Shown here: positions 37,109 through 49,127 of the stretch, in pieces
Numbering within the stretch: position 1 is the stretch's first letter
How the letters are laid out: the number at the start of each line of letters is the position of its first letter
Source of the DNA: Tretioscincus oriximinensis
Taxonomy: Eukaryota; Chordata; Lepidosauria; Squamata; Gymnophthalmidae
Assembly (NCBI GenBank): GCA_022410635.1
Contig: JAJVDF010000167.1
Span: forward strand, 1,010,473 to 1,074,472
Direction: 5' to 3'
DNA: 64,000 bases
The notes under the pieces: generated by a model
The model's database searches: none
What the model saw: the letters and a program-made list of their open reading frames with translations, nothing else
Told to the model about the DNA's origin: nothing
Program-made: the position numbers and the translations under genes

Positions 37109-39342
37109 GTGCTAGAGAGCAATAATGTGTCCACAATGGAGTTTTCCCCAACTCTACTGGTAAATCTCAGTGATGAGGTTTACTAGAATATTTGTGGGAC
37201 TGGGTTGGTTCTGTTTGGGTATATGAGAATCCTACTTTGGTGTCATAACAGGAAGTGCCTCCAGAATTGGGCATCATCCACTAAAAAGGCTGGCTGGAAA
37301 GCCAAAGCCCATAGTGAAAGTTTCTCAGTCTTCGGCAATGATGTCTGAGATGAGACGGGCTATTCCAATGTAGACAGCTCAGTCCCGCCCCCATGGCAGC
37401 CAATCTCAGCACAGGACAAATTCTGTATCCTAGGAACGGGAATCTTGCCCTGCCCTAGAATAAGAAAGGTAAGTTAAAAATGGGGTAAAAGTGCTGCCAT
37501 TCCTAAAACAACTCTACCTCTCATATGGATGCATTATTAATATTAAGAACTTTCTTTGTAAAACAAATTTTGATAAGCACTGCAGATGGTCAGTGAGATG
37601 GTTCCAAGTTGGCAAGAATTGCACTAAGAATTTTGTACACAGTCTTCACTGTATATAGACATAGATAGCATAAAATATACTGAGATGTTAATAAGCATAT
37701 TTACTATGGTTAACATGTTTGCTCGCTCTTTCTAGACTCTCAGTAAGTATGAGTGACACAGATGAAATTTATCATGTTTCTTGCATTAGATCAACATTAT
37801 ACTGTTGTTTAACGATATCCCCCTATAAGTATGCAACTGTGCCTATAGATTTTCCTATTTTTCCAACTGCAACTTCATTGTTCATAATGCTGTTCTGGTC
37901 CAACGGTTACTTTGCATCTTCCTAAGTATTTATTGGCTGGCACAGAAAATCTTAGGACCTTGCTGAGATCAGAACACACAGAACTTCTTGCACAAAAAAC
38001 AGAAAGAGCTTTGATCATGTATCAATCGTACAGATGATTTTACAAAAGATACGCATGCATTAAACAAAGTGAGAATGGGTCCATAAACTGTTTTTTGAAA
38101 CACCAATTATTTTTTTTCCAAATTATATCCCTTGTCTTGATATATAGCAATTTTCACATTCTCCATTTAGGAAATTGCAACTTTGAAGTGTCTATAATAT
38201 GCAAAGATGTCACAACTGTACCTTGACATTTAAACAAAAAGAGAAAAGAATATTCAGTTTTATCAGTATTGTTAAATGTGATTTGTCAATGCGGCTGATG
38301 GGGTCAGTCTTCTGAATTTAAAGAATAGCCATATGAACAGTATATCTTACGATTGCCTCAACTACGCAAGGAAAAAATAACCAAGGGGGGAGCGCCTATG
38401 TAATAATACTTGCCAGATCATACTCATGTATTAATAGATAGAAAGGATACAATTTCATAAACTAGACTAAGCAATCACTTGCAAGTATGATCTTGATCTT
38501 ATACAACCATAGAACTGAATTATGTGCAAATTGACCCATTTTCCCTTCTTCTTGCCTCTACTGGATTAAGTTGCAGGGGCAGGAAATGAGGGTCAATTCA
38601 TTAATGTAAAAGGAGTTAATCCATAAAGAAGCACAACTTTTCATCTTGATGTCACTTTTGAGAAACCCTAACTGCCTAGCTTTTCCTTTTATCTGTACCC
38701 TAATTGTCTACGACATTTACGAAAACTACCTTTGGGGCTACTGTGTGATTCCTTTATATTTTAAGTAGTTTGGGGCAGTGCCCCAGAGAATATTAAGATT
38801 TACTTCAGCCCCTGGCAATCCAGTGTTAAAGGCAAGATGAGATACCTCCAAAGGCATCTTTTCCTTTGTTAATGCTAAGCTGATCCTTGTCTGGAAAGGT
38901 TTTGTCAAGAAAGTTCTTGAGCCTAGTAGCTGGTGACAATGATATGATATACACAATCTGCACTAATTTGTATATTGTATGCATTGATGCCTTTCCTGAT
39001 GAAGCTTTTTTAAATCATTTTGATGTTTTTTCAAAGTTTGTCTTTGTAACCAAATGGTTTCTATTTTCCCCAGAAGTGGAGTTTGAAATTTTTTAATGAT
39101 TAATATAAAGATATCTGCTGTTTCTCAGAACGTTTTTCAGGCAAATCTAAAAGCAAGAATAAAACAACTGCTGTGCTGTTTGCAAGGATGTCAAGAACCC
39201 CCTTTTATTTTTCTCATTGATCTTAGCCTATACACCCCATCTTCTTTCTGATCACAAAAATTGTTTTGCTTTCTGTCTCTTTTCCCTTCTTCCATAAGGC
39301 AGATGCTTTGTCTATGACTCCCAAAAAGCCGCTTGAAACCTC

Positions 39343-39348
39343 AATAAA
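39343..39348 (+). terminator. MEF2C: Distal poly(A) signal (AATAAA)
   Basis: AATAAA lies in cctcaataaaggctg, a block that I recall as conserved in the mammalian MEF2C 3' UTR. A second AATAAA is at 39158-39163. Cleavage would fall near 39365. Confidence 0.6.
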
Positions 39349-40153
39349 GGCTGATGCCGAAACACAGCATATGTCATCTGCTCCCGTTGTATGCCATTTG
39401 CAAGATGTCTTCACTTTTATTGCCTCCCGTTTCCCCTAATTAAAGATCCTGCAAAGAACTGGTGGAATACTGAGAATGCTTCACTGTCAAAATTAATATC
39501 AAGATTTTCTGAAGATATTTTAACTAAAGATGTGGGGCAGGATCTACACTTTCTGGGTCACTTATGTTGCTTGATTATTACCATCACTAAACAGTTGTCA
39601 TCCCATAACGATCCATACATCTCAAATTTAATTCAATGACAAAATGGAATCTATGGAGTTACTAATGTAGGCTTGTTATACTATAAAGCATTTGATTTGA
39701 ATTGTTTTCGAAAAAATGCTTCTTTCTCCACTGGGGTTGTGTTAAACCGCAAACCACCACAGCCCTGGTTACACCATTACTTTTAAACCTTCAGTTAATC
39801 TACAAGTCCTGAAAAATAAACTTAAGCCAGAGTTTTAGTTTTTTCCCTGGAATAAACCACATTCTTTGGGACTGAAGATGAATTGAAGAAGGGTTAAAGT
39901 AAAGATGTGACCATAGCCTATGAAATCATCCTATAATCGGGGGCACCTAAGCAATTTTCAAGAATTATTAAATTTTAAGGCACCCAGAGGCACAAGCTGG
40001 ACTTTGCCGCCACTAGGTAACATTATAAACAGGTTAAGGTCAGATCCAAGAATCTCACAAGAATTGATACAGCTGTCTAGTGATAAAAAAGCCAACATCA
40101 CAAATGTTTCTCCTGCTGGAAATAAGGTATAATTTGTATTTTGCAGCCAAATC

Positions 40154-40159
40154 AGTAAA
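40154..40159 (+). terminator. MEF2C: Last poly(A) signal variant (AGTAAA)
   Basis: AGTAAA in aaatcagtaaagttactggc, about 17 nt before the end of the last MEF2C-like block. AGTAAA is a known functional variant of the poly(A) hexamer. Confidence 0.6.
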
Positions 40160-40176
40160 GTTACTGGCTTTCTTAA

Positions 40177-41518
40177 TGATATGGTGTCTCTGGTGATTTT
40201 TTTAATGTAATAATAATATCTTGCACCTGTGGGGCACTCAAAGCCAGCCTAGGGATCCTGCCTAGAGCTATGAAAAGGCTAGAATGCTTGAAAGAATTCA
40301 GTATTTCATTTCTTGAATAGGCCATTTCTCAGTACATCCTGGATAAGCAGTGGACTAAATTTCTTACACTACTAACTACTTTTGTTTGCTTTGGGTACAG
40401 CTTTTCTAACTTTTCCTTTTGATCAGTTAGACCAAGTAAGTTGTTCCTTTTTAAAATTTACAGAAAATCTCTCTACTCTCCAGATATGTGCATAGAAAAT
40501 GAAGCTTCTCTCCAGCCCCTTCTTATTTCTTTATTCAAAAAGAAAAGCAGAAAATAACATTGCTGTAACTTCATGTGGGAGCACCTAATATTACAGCAGC
40601 AGTGAAACAAAATGAGTGGAAAAAGAGAATGGATGAGGAACAAGTGCCAATTTAATGTGTGTTGTTTTCACTTTCTAAAAGATGACTAGCTTACAACCCC
40701 TTTTAACAGTTTGGCAGATATGATAGCATTTAATATCCAAGTTTTCTTAACGTAGGCAGGATTTTCCAGCACTTCTGAACAAAGACTAACACGGCTATTT
40801 CTTTGAAATCTACCAGTAGGCAGGTTTTGCACAACTAAGGAATCTGTTCTATAAATGGAGATTGTTTCATGAATATTCTTCATTTAGAAGAATATTCACT
40901 GTGGAGGCAACATGCTGTTTTACACACCTGCCTGCAACCTTTTCTGTAAGCACAGAAAGTGACCACAAGTTGGACATTTACCTGTATCTACTCATGCGAG
41001 TACAATGGGTTAGTACAGTCTAGTATACTGCAACAGAGTCCTGTCAGAACTCTCCTTAGCAAGATACTTAGTGCAAAGCACGAAGGATGCAGCAAGTGCT
41101 CCTAGGACATAGGTTCCTTCAGATCTGCTTGCTAGGAGAATCCTTACGCCTGCATAGATCCTTCCATAGTTCCCACAAAGAAACTACAAAGGAAGATTTG
41201 AAAGAGAAGCAGCAGAACTTGAATACATTCACAAGTTCCAGGCCATCAGCAAAGGACTTAACAGAGACAATGGTTTCCTGGCCAACTATACATTTTTATG
41301 ACACCTGTTAAGTATTTGATTGATTCTCTACCAGACATTGCACCTTGTTGCCCCAGGCACTTTTTTACATAAGAGGATTAGTTCCTGCTATTTACCTGTT
41401 TTTTAAAGGAGATTAGTTCCTGCTATTTACCTGCAATTCAACACCTCCCTACAGTTGCATATGCTTTTTCTTCTCCCATACACATTTCCCTATAAATACT
41501 TGACCCTGACACTAGTCC
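40177..41518. other. Intergenic sequence downstream of MEF2C
   Basis: No gene seen. A repeat tail lies at 40752-40815. A 22-bp direct repeat (aggattagttcctgctattt followed by ac, and its partner) occurs at about 41373 and 41407. The rest is AT-rich. Confidence 0.7.
40752..40815 (+). repeat. Reptile interspersed-repeat tail fragment
   Basis: The line agactaacacggctatttct then ttgaaatct matches the end of the repeat at 25188-25310. Confidence 0.45.
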
Positions 41519-41620
41519 CTCAGCATCTGAAGAAGTAGACCTGTCTACGAAAGCTTATGCCAACCACTTTTCTCAAGTTAGTCTCAAAGTGCTGCTAGCT
41601 CCTTTGCTGGACTTCCATAG
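41519..41620 (+). repeat. Reptile interspersed-repeat tail
   Basis: The lines gcatctgaagaagtagacct, gtctacgaaagcttatgcca and tagtctcaaagtgctgctag, ending in tttgctggactt, have the same order as 25188-25310. This copy keeps the acgaaagcttatgcc core typical of a repeat common in reptile and turtle genomes. Class not assigned. Confidence 0.6.
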
Positions 41621-41995
41621 TTCCGTCACACTTTAAGATGTTTTAGGTGTGCCAAGCGGCTTAGCAAGGAGGCCTGCAATTTGGTTATTTTGTTTTTTCC
41701 CTGATTTCTTTTCTCCTACTCTTTTATAATCTGGAAAGTTGTCCATGATGCATGGGTAGAAGAATCTCTAAACCTTTAAGGCCCAAATGAGTATTCTTCT
41801 ACAGATAGCTGGAAGGAACACATTCTTTTGTATGTGCCTCATGCGTACGTGCAAAATGTCCTTGGAAATGAAGTAGGCAGTCAGTTCCAGTAAAAGGTTT
41901 TCACACCATTCAAACATATCTCAACCTAAGATCCCTAAGCAAGCCATTCCACAAAAAACATCTGTGCCTGGGATGTCAATATTAAGAACTGCAAC

Positions 41996-42077
41996 TATAC
42001 TGCTCAAAACATTTAAGGGAACATGTTAACATAACAGTGTAACACTAAGTGTTCCCTTAATTGTTTTGAGCAGTATA
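41996..42077. mobile_element. 82-bp mariner-like MITE
   Basis: The two ends, tatactgctcaaaacattta then agggaaca and its mirror image tgttcccttaattgttttga then gcagtata, form a 28-bp inverted repeat with one or two mismatches. TA is present at both outer ends, as expected for Tc1/mariner target duplications. The core is only about 26 bp. A half copy lies at 10737-10784. Confidence 0.75.
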
Positions 42078-43204
42078 TATTTCCCCAAATATAAGTTTAG
42101 TTTTGATGGTTTTTTACGTATCAAAGGTTGGAAGGGATTATTGGATTGAAAAGAATGATATGAAAGCAGGCCACACTAGTCAACTAGGCACAAAACCTAT
42201 TTGTGCTCATTTTGAAATTAATGAAAATTGAACACATATATGTTCCTTCACTTAAAATAGTCTGTTTGCAGTGAAGTAAGATACTGCAACGCTAAGCAAG
42301 AAACACTGCTTTATTTAATGGGCTTTATAAATGTTTAAACTCATAATTCATTGGGTACTGTTTTAATCGATTGAGCTTTGCTAACACTCCATGGGAAAAT
42401 ATTACAGGACATTTGATGGTGATTACAGAATATGTGATTTTTTTTCCTCTTGCTATGTCAATGCCAAAACAGAGTTAGCACAAAATACTAAAATACTTCA
42501 TCAATATGCATGACTATTATAAGTGGTCAAAAGTAGCCTGAACTATCCAAGCACATAATTGGTCAGAATGATTCTACAGTCAACTGTAGCAATCTTATAG
42601 GTGAAGCTTCTTTTTAAATTCCTATCCAGAAGCAAGTGTGGATATGATTATTTCTCCTTCACATCCAACCTCAGACCTGAAGAACTGCATTAGACTGGGG
42701 GGAGCTTAGAAGTGGCACGAACAGTTTTAACCAAAGGTACATTTTCAGTGAAGAATAGAAACTGAATAGTCCTGCATAGAACGTTCTAGTCATACCTTCC
42801 AGTAACAAAAATAGATGTTGATCTGAGCATGTTCCAAGCTTTCGTGCAAAGAAGCTACATGTGTCTAGTTAAAAAATGCATACTATTTTAGTGGGCAAGC
42901 TTGGCTAGTTTTAAAGAGACACATGTATAGACTGATCAGATTTTCTGAGGCCCAATGGGGTAATTGATATTCATGCTAGTTAGCAAATTACCCACCAACA
43001 TGCATACTCCTCTGAAATCACTACCCAAGGAATTTGCAAAGCATGCAAGAATTTTTTGAAGTGTGCGTAAATTTTTAGAAATGCATGAGACGTTTGCATT
43101 TTTAAAATTTTTACTGAGGGATGAATGCCTTCAGGAGCTGACCCCAGTTGCCAGAGTCCCTTAGTGGTGGTGCAGTGAATTAAAAAAAAAAATTTTAATG
43201 TGTT
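42078..43204. other. Intergenic, nothing recognised
   Basis: AT-rich sequence with no gene, RNA or clear repeat seen. Confidence 0.6.
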
Positions 43205-43312
43205 TGTATTCTTCAGGAAAAAAACGGGTTAATCAGCCCCAGGAGGGTAGGATAGACCCCACAAAACTGGGTTTCACCACCACCTCCACAAAAGGGGTCA
43301 TCTAGTCAGCCT
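43205..43312. mobile_element. Single arm of a foldback MITE
   Basis: The reverse strand begins gtaggctgactagatgaccc, then cttttg and an acccagttttgtgg line, and ends in the gttttttcctgaag line. It matches the arms of the element at 47770-47952. No opposite arm was found. Confidence 0.5.
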
Positions 43313-43984
43313 ACACATGTAAGAATGAATTTGAATGGAATCGTAAAGCCACCAATCACACCCAGAACTGTGTTGTGAGATAAGATCCACATACTTTCAA
43401 TCCTTCTTGTCCAGAAAGATGCGTCCAAAAATTTTGCAAATTGGGATCAACTTCAGTTGAAGCGATCATCTAGCTGGGTAGCACCTAGAGCCACGGTGCT
43501 ACAAGAGGTTAAGAGATTCAGTGTTTCAATAGAGATATCAGAGTACATGGCCTCATGCATCAGCCATGGGGCGGGGTATACAACCTCTGCTGGCCTTAGC
43601 TTCAGCCAGTCCAGCAGTTTGAAAGTAAAGAAATTCCCAAATAGATTAGTGGATACCACCACAACATGGGATATAAAAAAACAGATTCTTCTTCTTCATC
43701 TAAATGGATGACTGGACTGGACCTCAATGCCTCTCCTAACAAACAGGTTTTCGTTTAAATGGCAATCACTTTCCTAACACATGTGTTTTATTATTGCACA
43801 ACTACTCTTCCACAATGGAGCTTCATACAAAGACTTCATTCTATTTATTTTGTAAGAGAAACATTTTCTTTATTTCCCGCTTTCAGGTTCTACATTATAT
43901 ACATCACCATCTTGCCTTTTTTGTCTTTCTTCTCAACTAAAAAGATAATACTACAGGTGCTTAATCTGTTCACAAAGTAGGCTT

Positions 43985-44300
43985 GCCATATAAAAGGAGT
44001 GCTCTCCCCTTAATGGCTACTGAAGAGGTTGGTACCATCTGAAAAAGGGGGGGTCATTTTTTCGCATCCATTGGAGGAGCAAACATCTATCCCGGATTGT
44101 ATCTGGTAACTTCAACACAAAGGGGTATTTTTTTACATCCTTTGGTTGTTTGGCTATCTTTTATATAAATGTTTATCCAGGGTAACCACAAAAAAGGCAC
44201 ATCTTTGCATGTGGAAAAGAGGAATGTTCACNGGTACAACTTATAATGCCTATAGTACCTAGTGAAAAAAGTTACTTTTCCACACCCATTAAAATTGCAG
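43985..44300 (+). repeat. Degenerate tandem repeat, possible
   Basis: Four lines of similar make-up follow each other at 60-100 bp spacing: aaaaagggggggtcattttt then tcgcatcc; aaaggggtatttttttacat; aaaaaaggcacatctttgca; aaaaaagttacttttccaca. Diverged; the unit is uncertain. Confidence 0.35.
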
Positions 44301-46589
44301 TACTCCTGCCACAAAATACGTGTTTACAACAAAATATATTGGTTCTCTGCACTCAAAAAGAGAAGTTCTGCTTCCACTTTCTTTGCTAAGTGCTCCTGCA
44401 TTTATAGCAGCCTCTATAGCATCAAGTGCATGAAATGGTTAGGCAACTACATAGGGCAGCTGTTTCGTGTGCTGCTGTTCCTTATGGAGCTGCCCAATTC
44501 TTTAATGCTTGAATGCCACTGCTAGTTCTCTGTAATTGGAACACATGGCTTCAGCAAATCTCTTTTCTTTAACTCCTACTATCGCATTATAGTGCACCTG
44601 ATGTGACCTATTGTTTTCTGCACTGGGAGGAGCTGCTCAGCTGGGCTTTAATGACCATCACTTGGCTCTTCTTTCACAATGGCTGCTCATTTCTTGGGCT
44701 TCCAGCTCCCCCTGATTATCACGTTTGAGGATGTGTCATCTAATCGGAGGGGAGAAAGCTAGAGGAAATTAGGGAGAAACATAATAGGAGTTAAGAGAGG
44801 GTTCCGCAAGCAGATGCAAATGAATAACACTGAAATGTTCAGAGCCTGGTTATCAAGAAATCATGCTAGCAAGGGGTTTTGCAAACTCATGAACTAATAG
44901 GGAAAGCTAAGTAATGATTATAAGCGATCTTTTAAAAAATGCTGACACTTCCCCTTTCAGGGGCCCAAGACACAAGCTAATTACTGAGACTAAACTGCAA
45001 GACTAGGAGTAGGCTTTGGAAAAGCTAATTGTTATTTGGAGCAGTGGGCCAAAAAGTGGACTTTTTCCTATTTAAATTCTGAGTACTAAAACGTATCCTC
45101 CACAAGCTCCTTGATTGGATGTAGGGAACTGTTAACTGCAAAGGAACAGTGGTAGAAGCAAAAAAGAAAGGCAAAGGAAATTCTTCTGGCTTTGTGGAAT
45201 CTTGAATATGCAGTGAGGGTGCAGGGTCTGTATCCCTCACGCAGTACCCATGAGGAAGAGGGTGGCATCCATACAGACACGCCTTGCTGTATTCTTGTAA
45301 ATGCCATTACTGGAGTCCTATTGGTCACCTTGGTGATGTTCAGCATTTTGAAGACAGGAAATGTCCCAGGGTGCTCAGCCTTCATGGTTCTGCTGAAATG
45401 GTCCACCACCTCCTCCAAAAGGCAACTCTTGGTACAGACCCATTATGGGTTCCTTTAAATTGATTCAAACCACTGCACAGGAGTTAAGACTGATGGAATC
45501 AAACTGTACCCATTCTTTTGGCCTTTTGGGTGAAGTCATGACATTGGAATATAAAATCAATCTCTGGAATCACACCTGCTGCTTTTTTCAGGCTATCAGA
45601 ACTCTTTACTTATATGTATGGCTTGTTTTTCATCGCAGTAGCCTACCCTGAAGCTTCAAGTATAGGGCAGGATAAAATTGCAAATAATTAAAAAAATGAC
45701 AAGCATAGTAATGTCCCACTCATAGAGGCAACAAAATGCCACAGAGGACAACCACAGGGGAGTCCTCTTGGGGTTTTCATAACACTCAGTTTTACCTTAC
45801 TGGTCTGTCTATGATTTGAAAACCTTCAGAAACCTAGTTTTTTCCCTACCAGTTTCAGAACTCATTGTACTCACATCTAAACAAATTCGAATTTTGTTTT
45901 CAGAAGCCTAGGAGGTAATCATGGATACAACAGAAGATACTTTATTGGGGAGGATCAGTTCTTAATGTGCACCAATCTTAAGGATTAGTTTGATAATAAA
46001 AAATGCAGCAATTAACTTGACAGCCCAAAATAACCGAATTGGGATTCCTGTCAGGTCCTAATATTGTGAATGTCAATGAACCTCTGATGTAAGCCTGTAG
46101 TCTTGGGTGCATTGTAGGCTGCCACAGACAGCATCCAAGCCCAAAGTTCCCAGTTACTTTGGCCATCTGAAGCCAAGTATTTTGAAAGATCACGTGAGAG
46201 AAGCCATAATCTTGTGGGATCCCTTTATTTAACCATGTCTTTCAAGTCACATCTACACTTCAATTTGATGTCTAAATGAGTTAAGTATCAGACATCATGT
46301 AAGCAGCTAAGAATTACACAGGAAGGTTAATTATTCAACAAGCTTGATGAATATCCAAAGGAATTTGATAATGTGCCATTAGTGGTACACTATTACTAGT
46401 ACTCACATTCTCCTAGAAATTTCTCTAAAAACCAGTGCTGAGAGGTTAATCTAGTGTGATCCAACTTCTNTACCTTGTCAACTTCAAGGTGGAAAAATAG
46501 CACACAACCTTAGCTTGGGGCATCATCTTTGGTTGATGCAGCTATAACTGCTGCATTACAGCATATGAACATGATTTTATCTAGATATA
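44301..46589. other. Intergenic, mostly unassigned
   Basis: No convincing gene. Opposing open frames at 45086-45418 (-) and 45192-45458 (+) overlap and match no family that I know. An L2/SINE tail lies at 45650-45695. Confidence 0.6.
45650..45695 (+). repeat. L2/SINE-type tail fragment
   Basis: The line gaagcttcaagtatagggca then ggataaaattgcaaataatt matches the tail of the SINE at 22938-23258. Confidence 0.5.
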
Positions 46590-46732
46590 TAGAACCCCAA
46601 TATAACAAAATTCACAGTATAATGAACACACGTGAGAGTAATGTTGGTTACAATGTGTTTTGTTATAACAAAATTTCATTATAATGAACATATCCACTTG
46701 ATTCCTGGGCATTCGTTATAACAGGGTTTCAC
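46590..46732. mobile_element. Tigger/mariner-like MITE remnant
   Basis: The ends agaaccccaatataacaaaa and ttcgttataacagggtttca are imperfect inverted repeats. Between them lie several internal ataatgaac and gttataac motifs. The superfamily is suggested only by the look of the ends. Confidence 0.45.
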
Positions 46733-47699
46733 CTGTGTAGCATGAAAAGAGCAAACTTATATGCTGCCCATATGTAGCAACAGTTCTGCCCCTTTCATAT
46801 GAGACAGCCAAAAAGCATAAATCCAATTGTTATAATCTCAAATGGCCTGCATTTTTACTAAGGCTTAGTCTGTTTCTGGTCAAAAAATGTCAAGGTGCCA
46901 TGATATGGGAGCCATTGTGGGATCATAGCAAGGTGCAAAATTAGCCTCGCTTCAACCCTGGAGGCAGCTGAACTGCTGCTGTATTGAAAGTTTGGATATA
47001 GGGGATGGCAGGGACTCCAGATTGACATTGTAAGTGCATAAACATTCTTGGATTCCAGACACAAAACAGTAGCAGTAGAAACTGTTATCCTTTTAGTTGA
47101 ACAGATACTTGTCATAATGGGAGAAAGGTGGCACACATGCCATGACACTATCTTGTTTTCATTACCTTCCATTTCCAAGCTTAGGGATGCTGTAATGCAG
47201 TGCCAACATTGAATAAGATTATATATTTTTCATAGAGTGCAGCTACATTAATAACCTTGTGTTTTGATAGATTTTCAAAGAAAATTCTAGCTTGGAAACA
47301 GTCTCAGTGAGCCCAGCTCTGCCCTCACTCTTGTAGATTCAACTCCCGTGAGGCAAAAGGATGACAGCTTCTGCCGATGCAATTCCACCTGATCACGTTA
47401 TTCATTGTTTCCTTCCACAGAACAAACTGGTCCCATGGAGCAGAGCATCAATGAGGAGGTGGCTGATGGTTAGACAAATAACATCATGCTTTGCTTGAGT
47501 GATTTCACACTGTAAAATATTAAAATTTCCATCTGAAGCCCAAGTCTTTAATGTATGCAGCAACAGACACATGTAGGGTAAGCCTCATTCTGTTTCATGT
47601 GGGCATGTTGTAGAACAACGTGAGGCTGTTGCAGTCCATGTTCAGAAGATGGGTACTCTACACTCTCAAACAGGGACAGATGAGAAGAAGAATAGACTC
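46733..47699. other. Intergenic, nothing recognised
   Basis: No gene or repeat seen. Confidence 0.55.
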
Positions 47700-47742
47700 T
47701 GTCCCCACTGAGCCTTAGCCATAGGCACAGGCAAAGGCACAA

Positions 47743-48079
47743 GAAGAGCCATACTGGATCAGGCCACAGTAGGCTGAACAGATGACCGCTTTGGGGGGTA
47801 GTGAAAACCTGGTTTTGGGGTGCCTCCCTGTTTTTTCTGAGGAAATTTTTTCCCAAAAAATGTTTTTTTTGAAAGTATTTTTTTTATTTTTTTTTCCTCA
47901 GAAAAAACCGGGAGACACCCCATCCCCCAAAGGGGTCATCTGGTCAGCCTAGCACAGCCCATCTAGTCCAGCATTCTATCTCACACAGGGGCCCACCAGA
48001 TGCACCTGGGCAGTCTGAACAGACAAAAACAAAATATGCACTTGTTCATGACTCCCTGCAAATGGCGTTTCAGGCGTCT
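47743..48079 (-). mobile_element. CR1/L2-like LINE 3' end, split by a MITE
   Basis: The tail aagaagagccatactggatc, then aggccacag, stops at 47769. It resumes at 47953 with cacagcccatctagtccagc and runs through agatgcacctgggcagtctg to gactccctgcaaatggc. It is the same family as 18346-18700. Confidence 0.75.
47770..47952. mobile_element. 183-bp foldback MITE with 5-bp target duplication
   Basis: The left end is taggctgaacagatgacc and the right end reversed is ctaggctgaccagatgaccc. The arms extend inwards through ggggtg and gttttttctgaggaa lines with a T/A-rich loop. The flanking CACAG (47765-47769 and 47953-47957) is the duplicated LINE target. No coding sequence; not assigned to a superfamily. 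Confidence 0.75.
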
Positions 48080-48244
48080 CAAATGGTGCCTAGGCCTAGA
48101 CCTAGACTAAGGCACAGCTCTAGACTTAGGATAGGCAGGGACACAGGCATATGCACAGGGACAGGCATAGGTACAGTCACGGGCCTAGGCTTAGGCACAG
48201 GCTTAGGCACAGCACAGGCTTAGGCCTAGCTTAGTACAGAGTTT

Positions 48245-48326
48245 GGCCATCTACATGCCAGTGAAGTCTGCGGCAGGCTCCTATTCCAAGGTATAACACA
48301 GAATAAGGCTCAATATGCAAAGGGCC
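48245..48326. mobile_element. Harbinger-like MITE fragment
   Basis: In reverse it reads gagccttattctgtgttata, then ccttggaataggagcctgcc, matching 17763-17803. About the left half of the element is present. Confidence 0.65.
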
Positions 48327-48330
48327 ACTG

Positions 48331-49127
48331 TTGCTTTGTGTATCTATAGCTTTTAGGAGTGTCTATAACTGCTCACCTTATGAGACCTCAGGGGGTGGAT
48401 TGGGCTTCTTCCTATGCCAACAACTTGGCAACATGGCAGTAGGATCATGTTGTATGGTGGCACAGGTGCCATGCTTTCTCCTATGCCTATTTGCAAATCC
48501 CACTCCAGACATGGCAACAATTGGCACTGTTTTTCACTGAATGTACAGCAGTAGGGACTTGCAACACTGCATGGAAGCTTTGAACAGCTCCTGTGAGAAG
48601 GGAATTTCATTTTCTCTTCTCCCTATGCAGGTTGCTTCAGTGGGAATGTGGCAGCTGTTAAAGAATGAATACACATTCCTGGAAACCTGGTAACCCTAGC
48701 CTTCTTTTGGCTTTAGTTTGGAATTTGGTGTACAAGTTACATGGCTCTTGGATTGTAATTATATAAGGATAAAATAAGGCCTGTTTTCTTCTTTTCTGTT
48801 CCCTTTTCTGACATATAGGAGATTAAAGGCCATATTCCAATCAGGATCAGAGATTTACCAGGACTTTTCTTTTTCATCTTTGTACCATTGATAAACTAAC
48901 CCAGCAGAACCCTTGAATGCCTCAGCTACCTTACAAACCAACCCACTAGAAGCCCATATTAAAACCTACTTCAAGCACTTCTGGCCCTTCTGCTCTGTTT
49001 TTAAATCTATCTGAGATTTGAACTTGAGATGTTCTGTTTTATAGACATCTGGCATAAATTTGGATACATTCAGGGACAGACTGGCTAGAGTGCCAGCTGG
49101 CAAGTGGCCTCATGATGCCCCTGATAA
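48331..49127. other. Intergenic, nothing recognised
   Basis: No gene or clear repeat seen. Confidence 0.55.

Larger units (their letters stand above)
34802..40176 (+). other. MEF2C: MEF2C 3' UTR
   Basis: The UTR starts directly after TGA. Long stretches agree with the mammalian MEF2C 3' UTR as I remember it: the first 1.2 kb (including the (GT)n run at 34838-34850, the block around 35080-35150 and the block 35680-35850), a block at 38940-39000, one at 39335-39410, and the last block at 39980-40176 ending near gtaaagttactggctttctt. The middle part (36050-38900) is much less alike and held no recognised repeat. No open frame of note. The comparison is from memory, not an alignment. Confidence 0.85.
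47700..48235. repeat. Minisatellite interrupted by a nested LINE and MITE
   Basis: Degenerate units of the type taggcacaggc occur at 47710-47742 and 48080-48235. Between them is a reverse-strand CR1/L2-like 3' end (about 47743-48079), which itself contains the MITE at 47770-47952. The array shows three layers of insertion. Confidence 0.6.

Noticed and set aside
43457..43711. 84-codon plus frame in the intergenic region
   Set aside because: No start context, splice partner, domain or conservation could be seen; length is near chance expectation.
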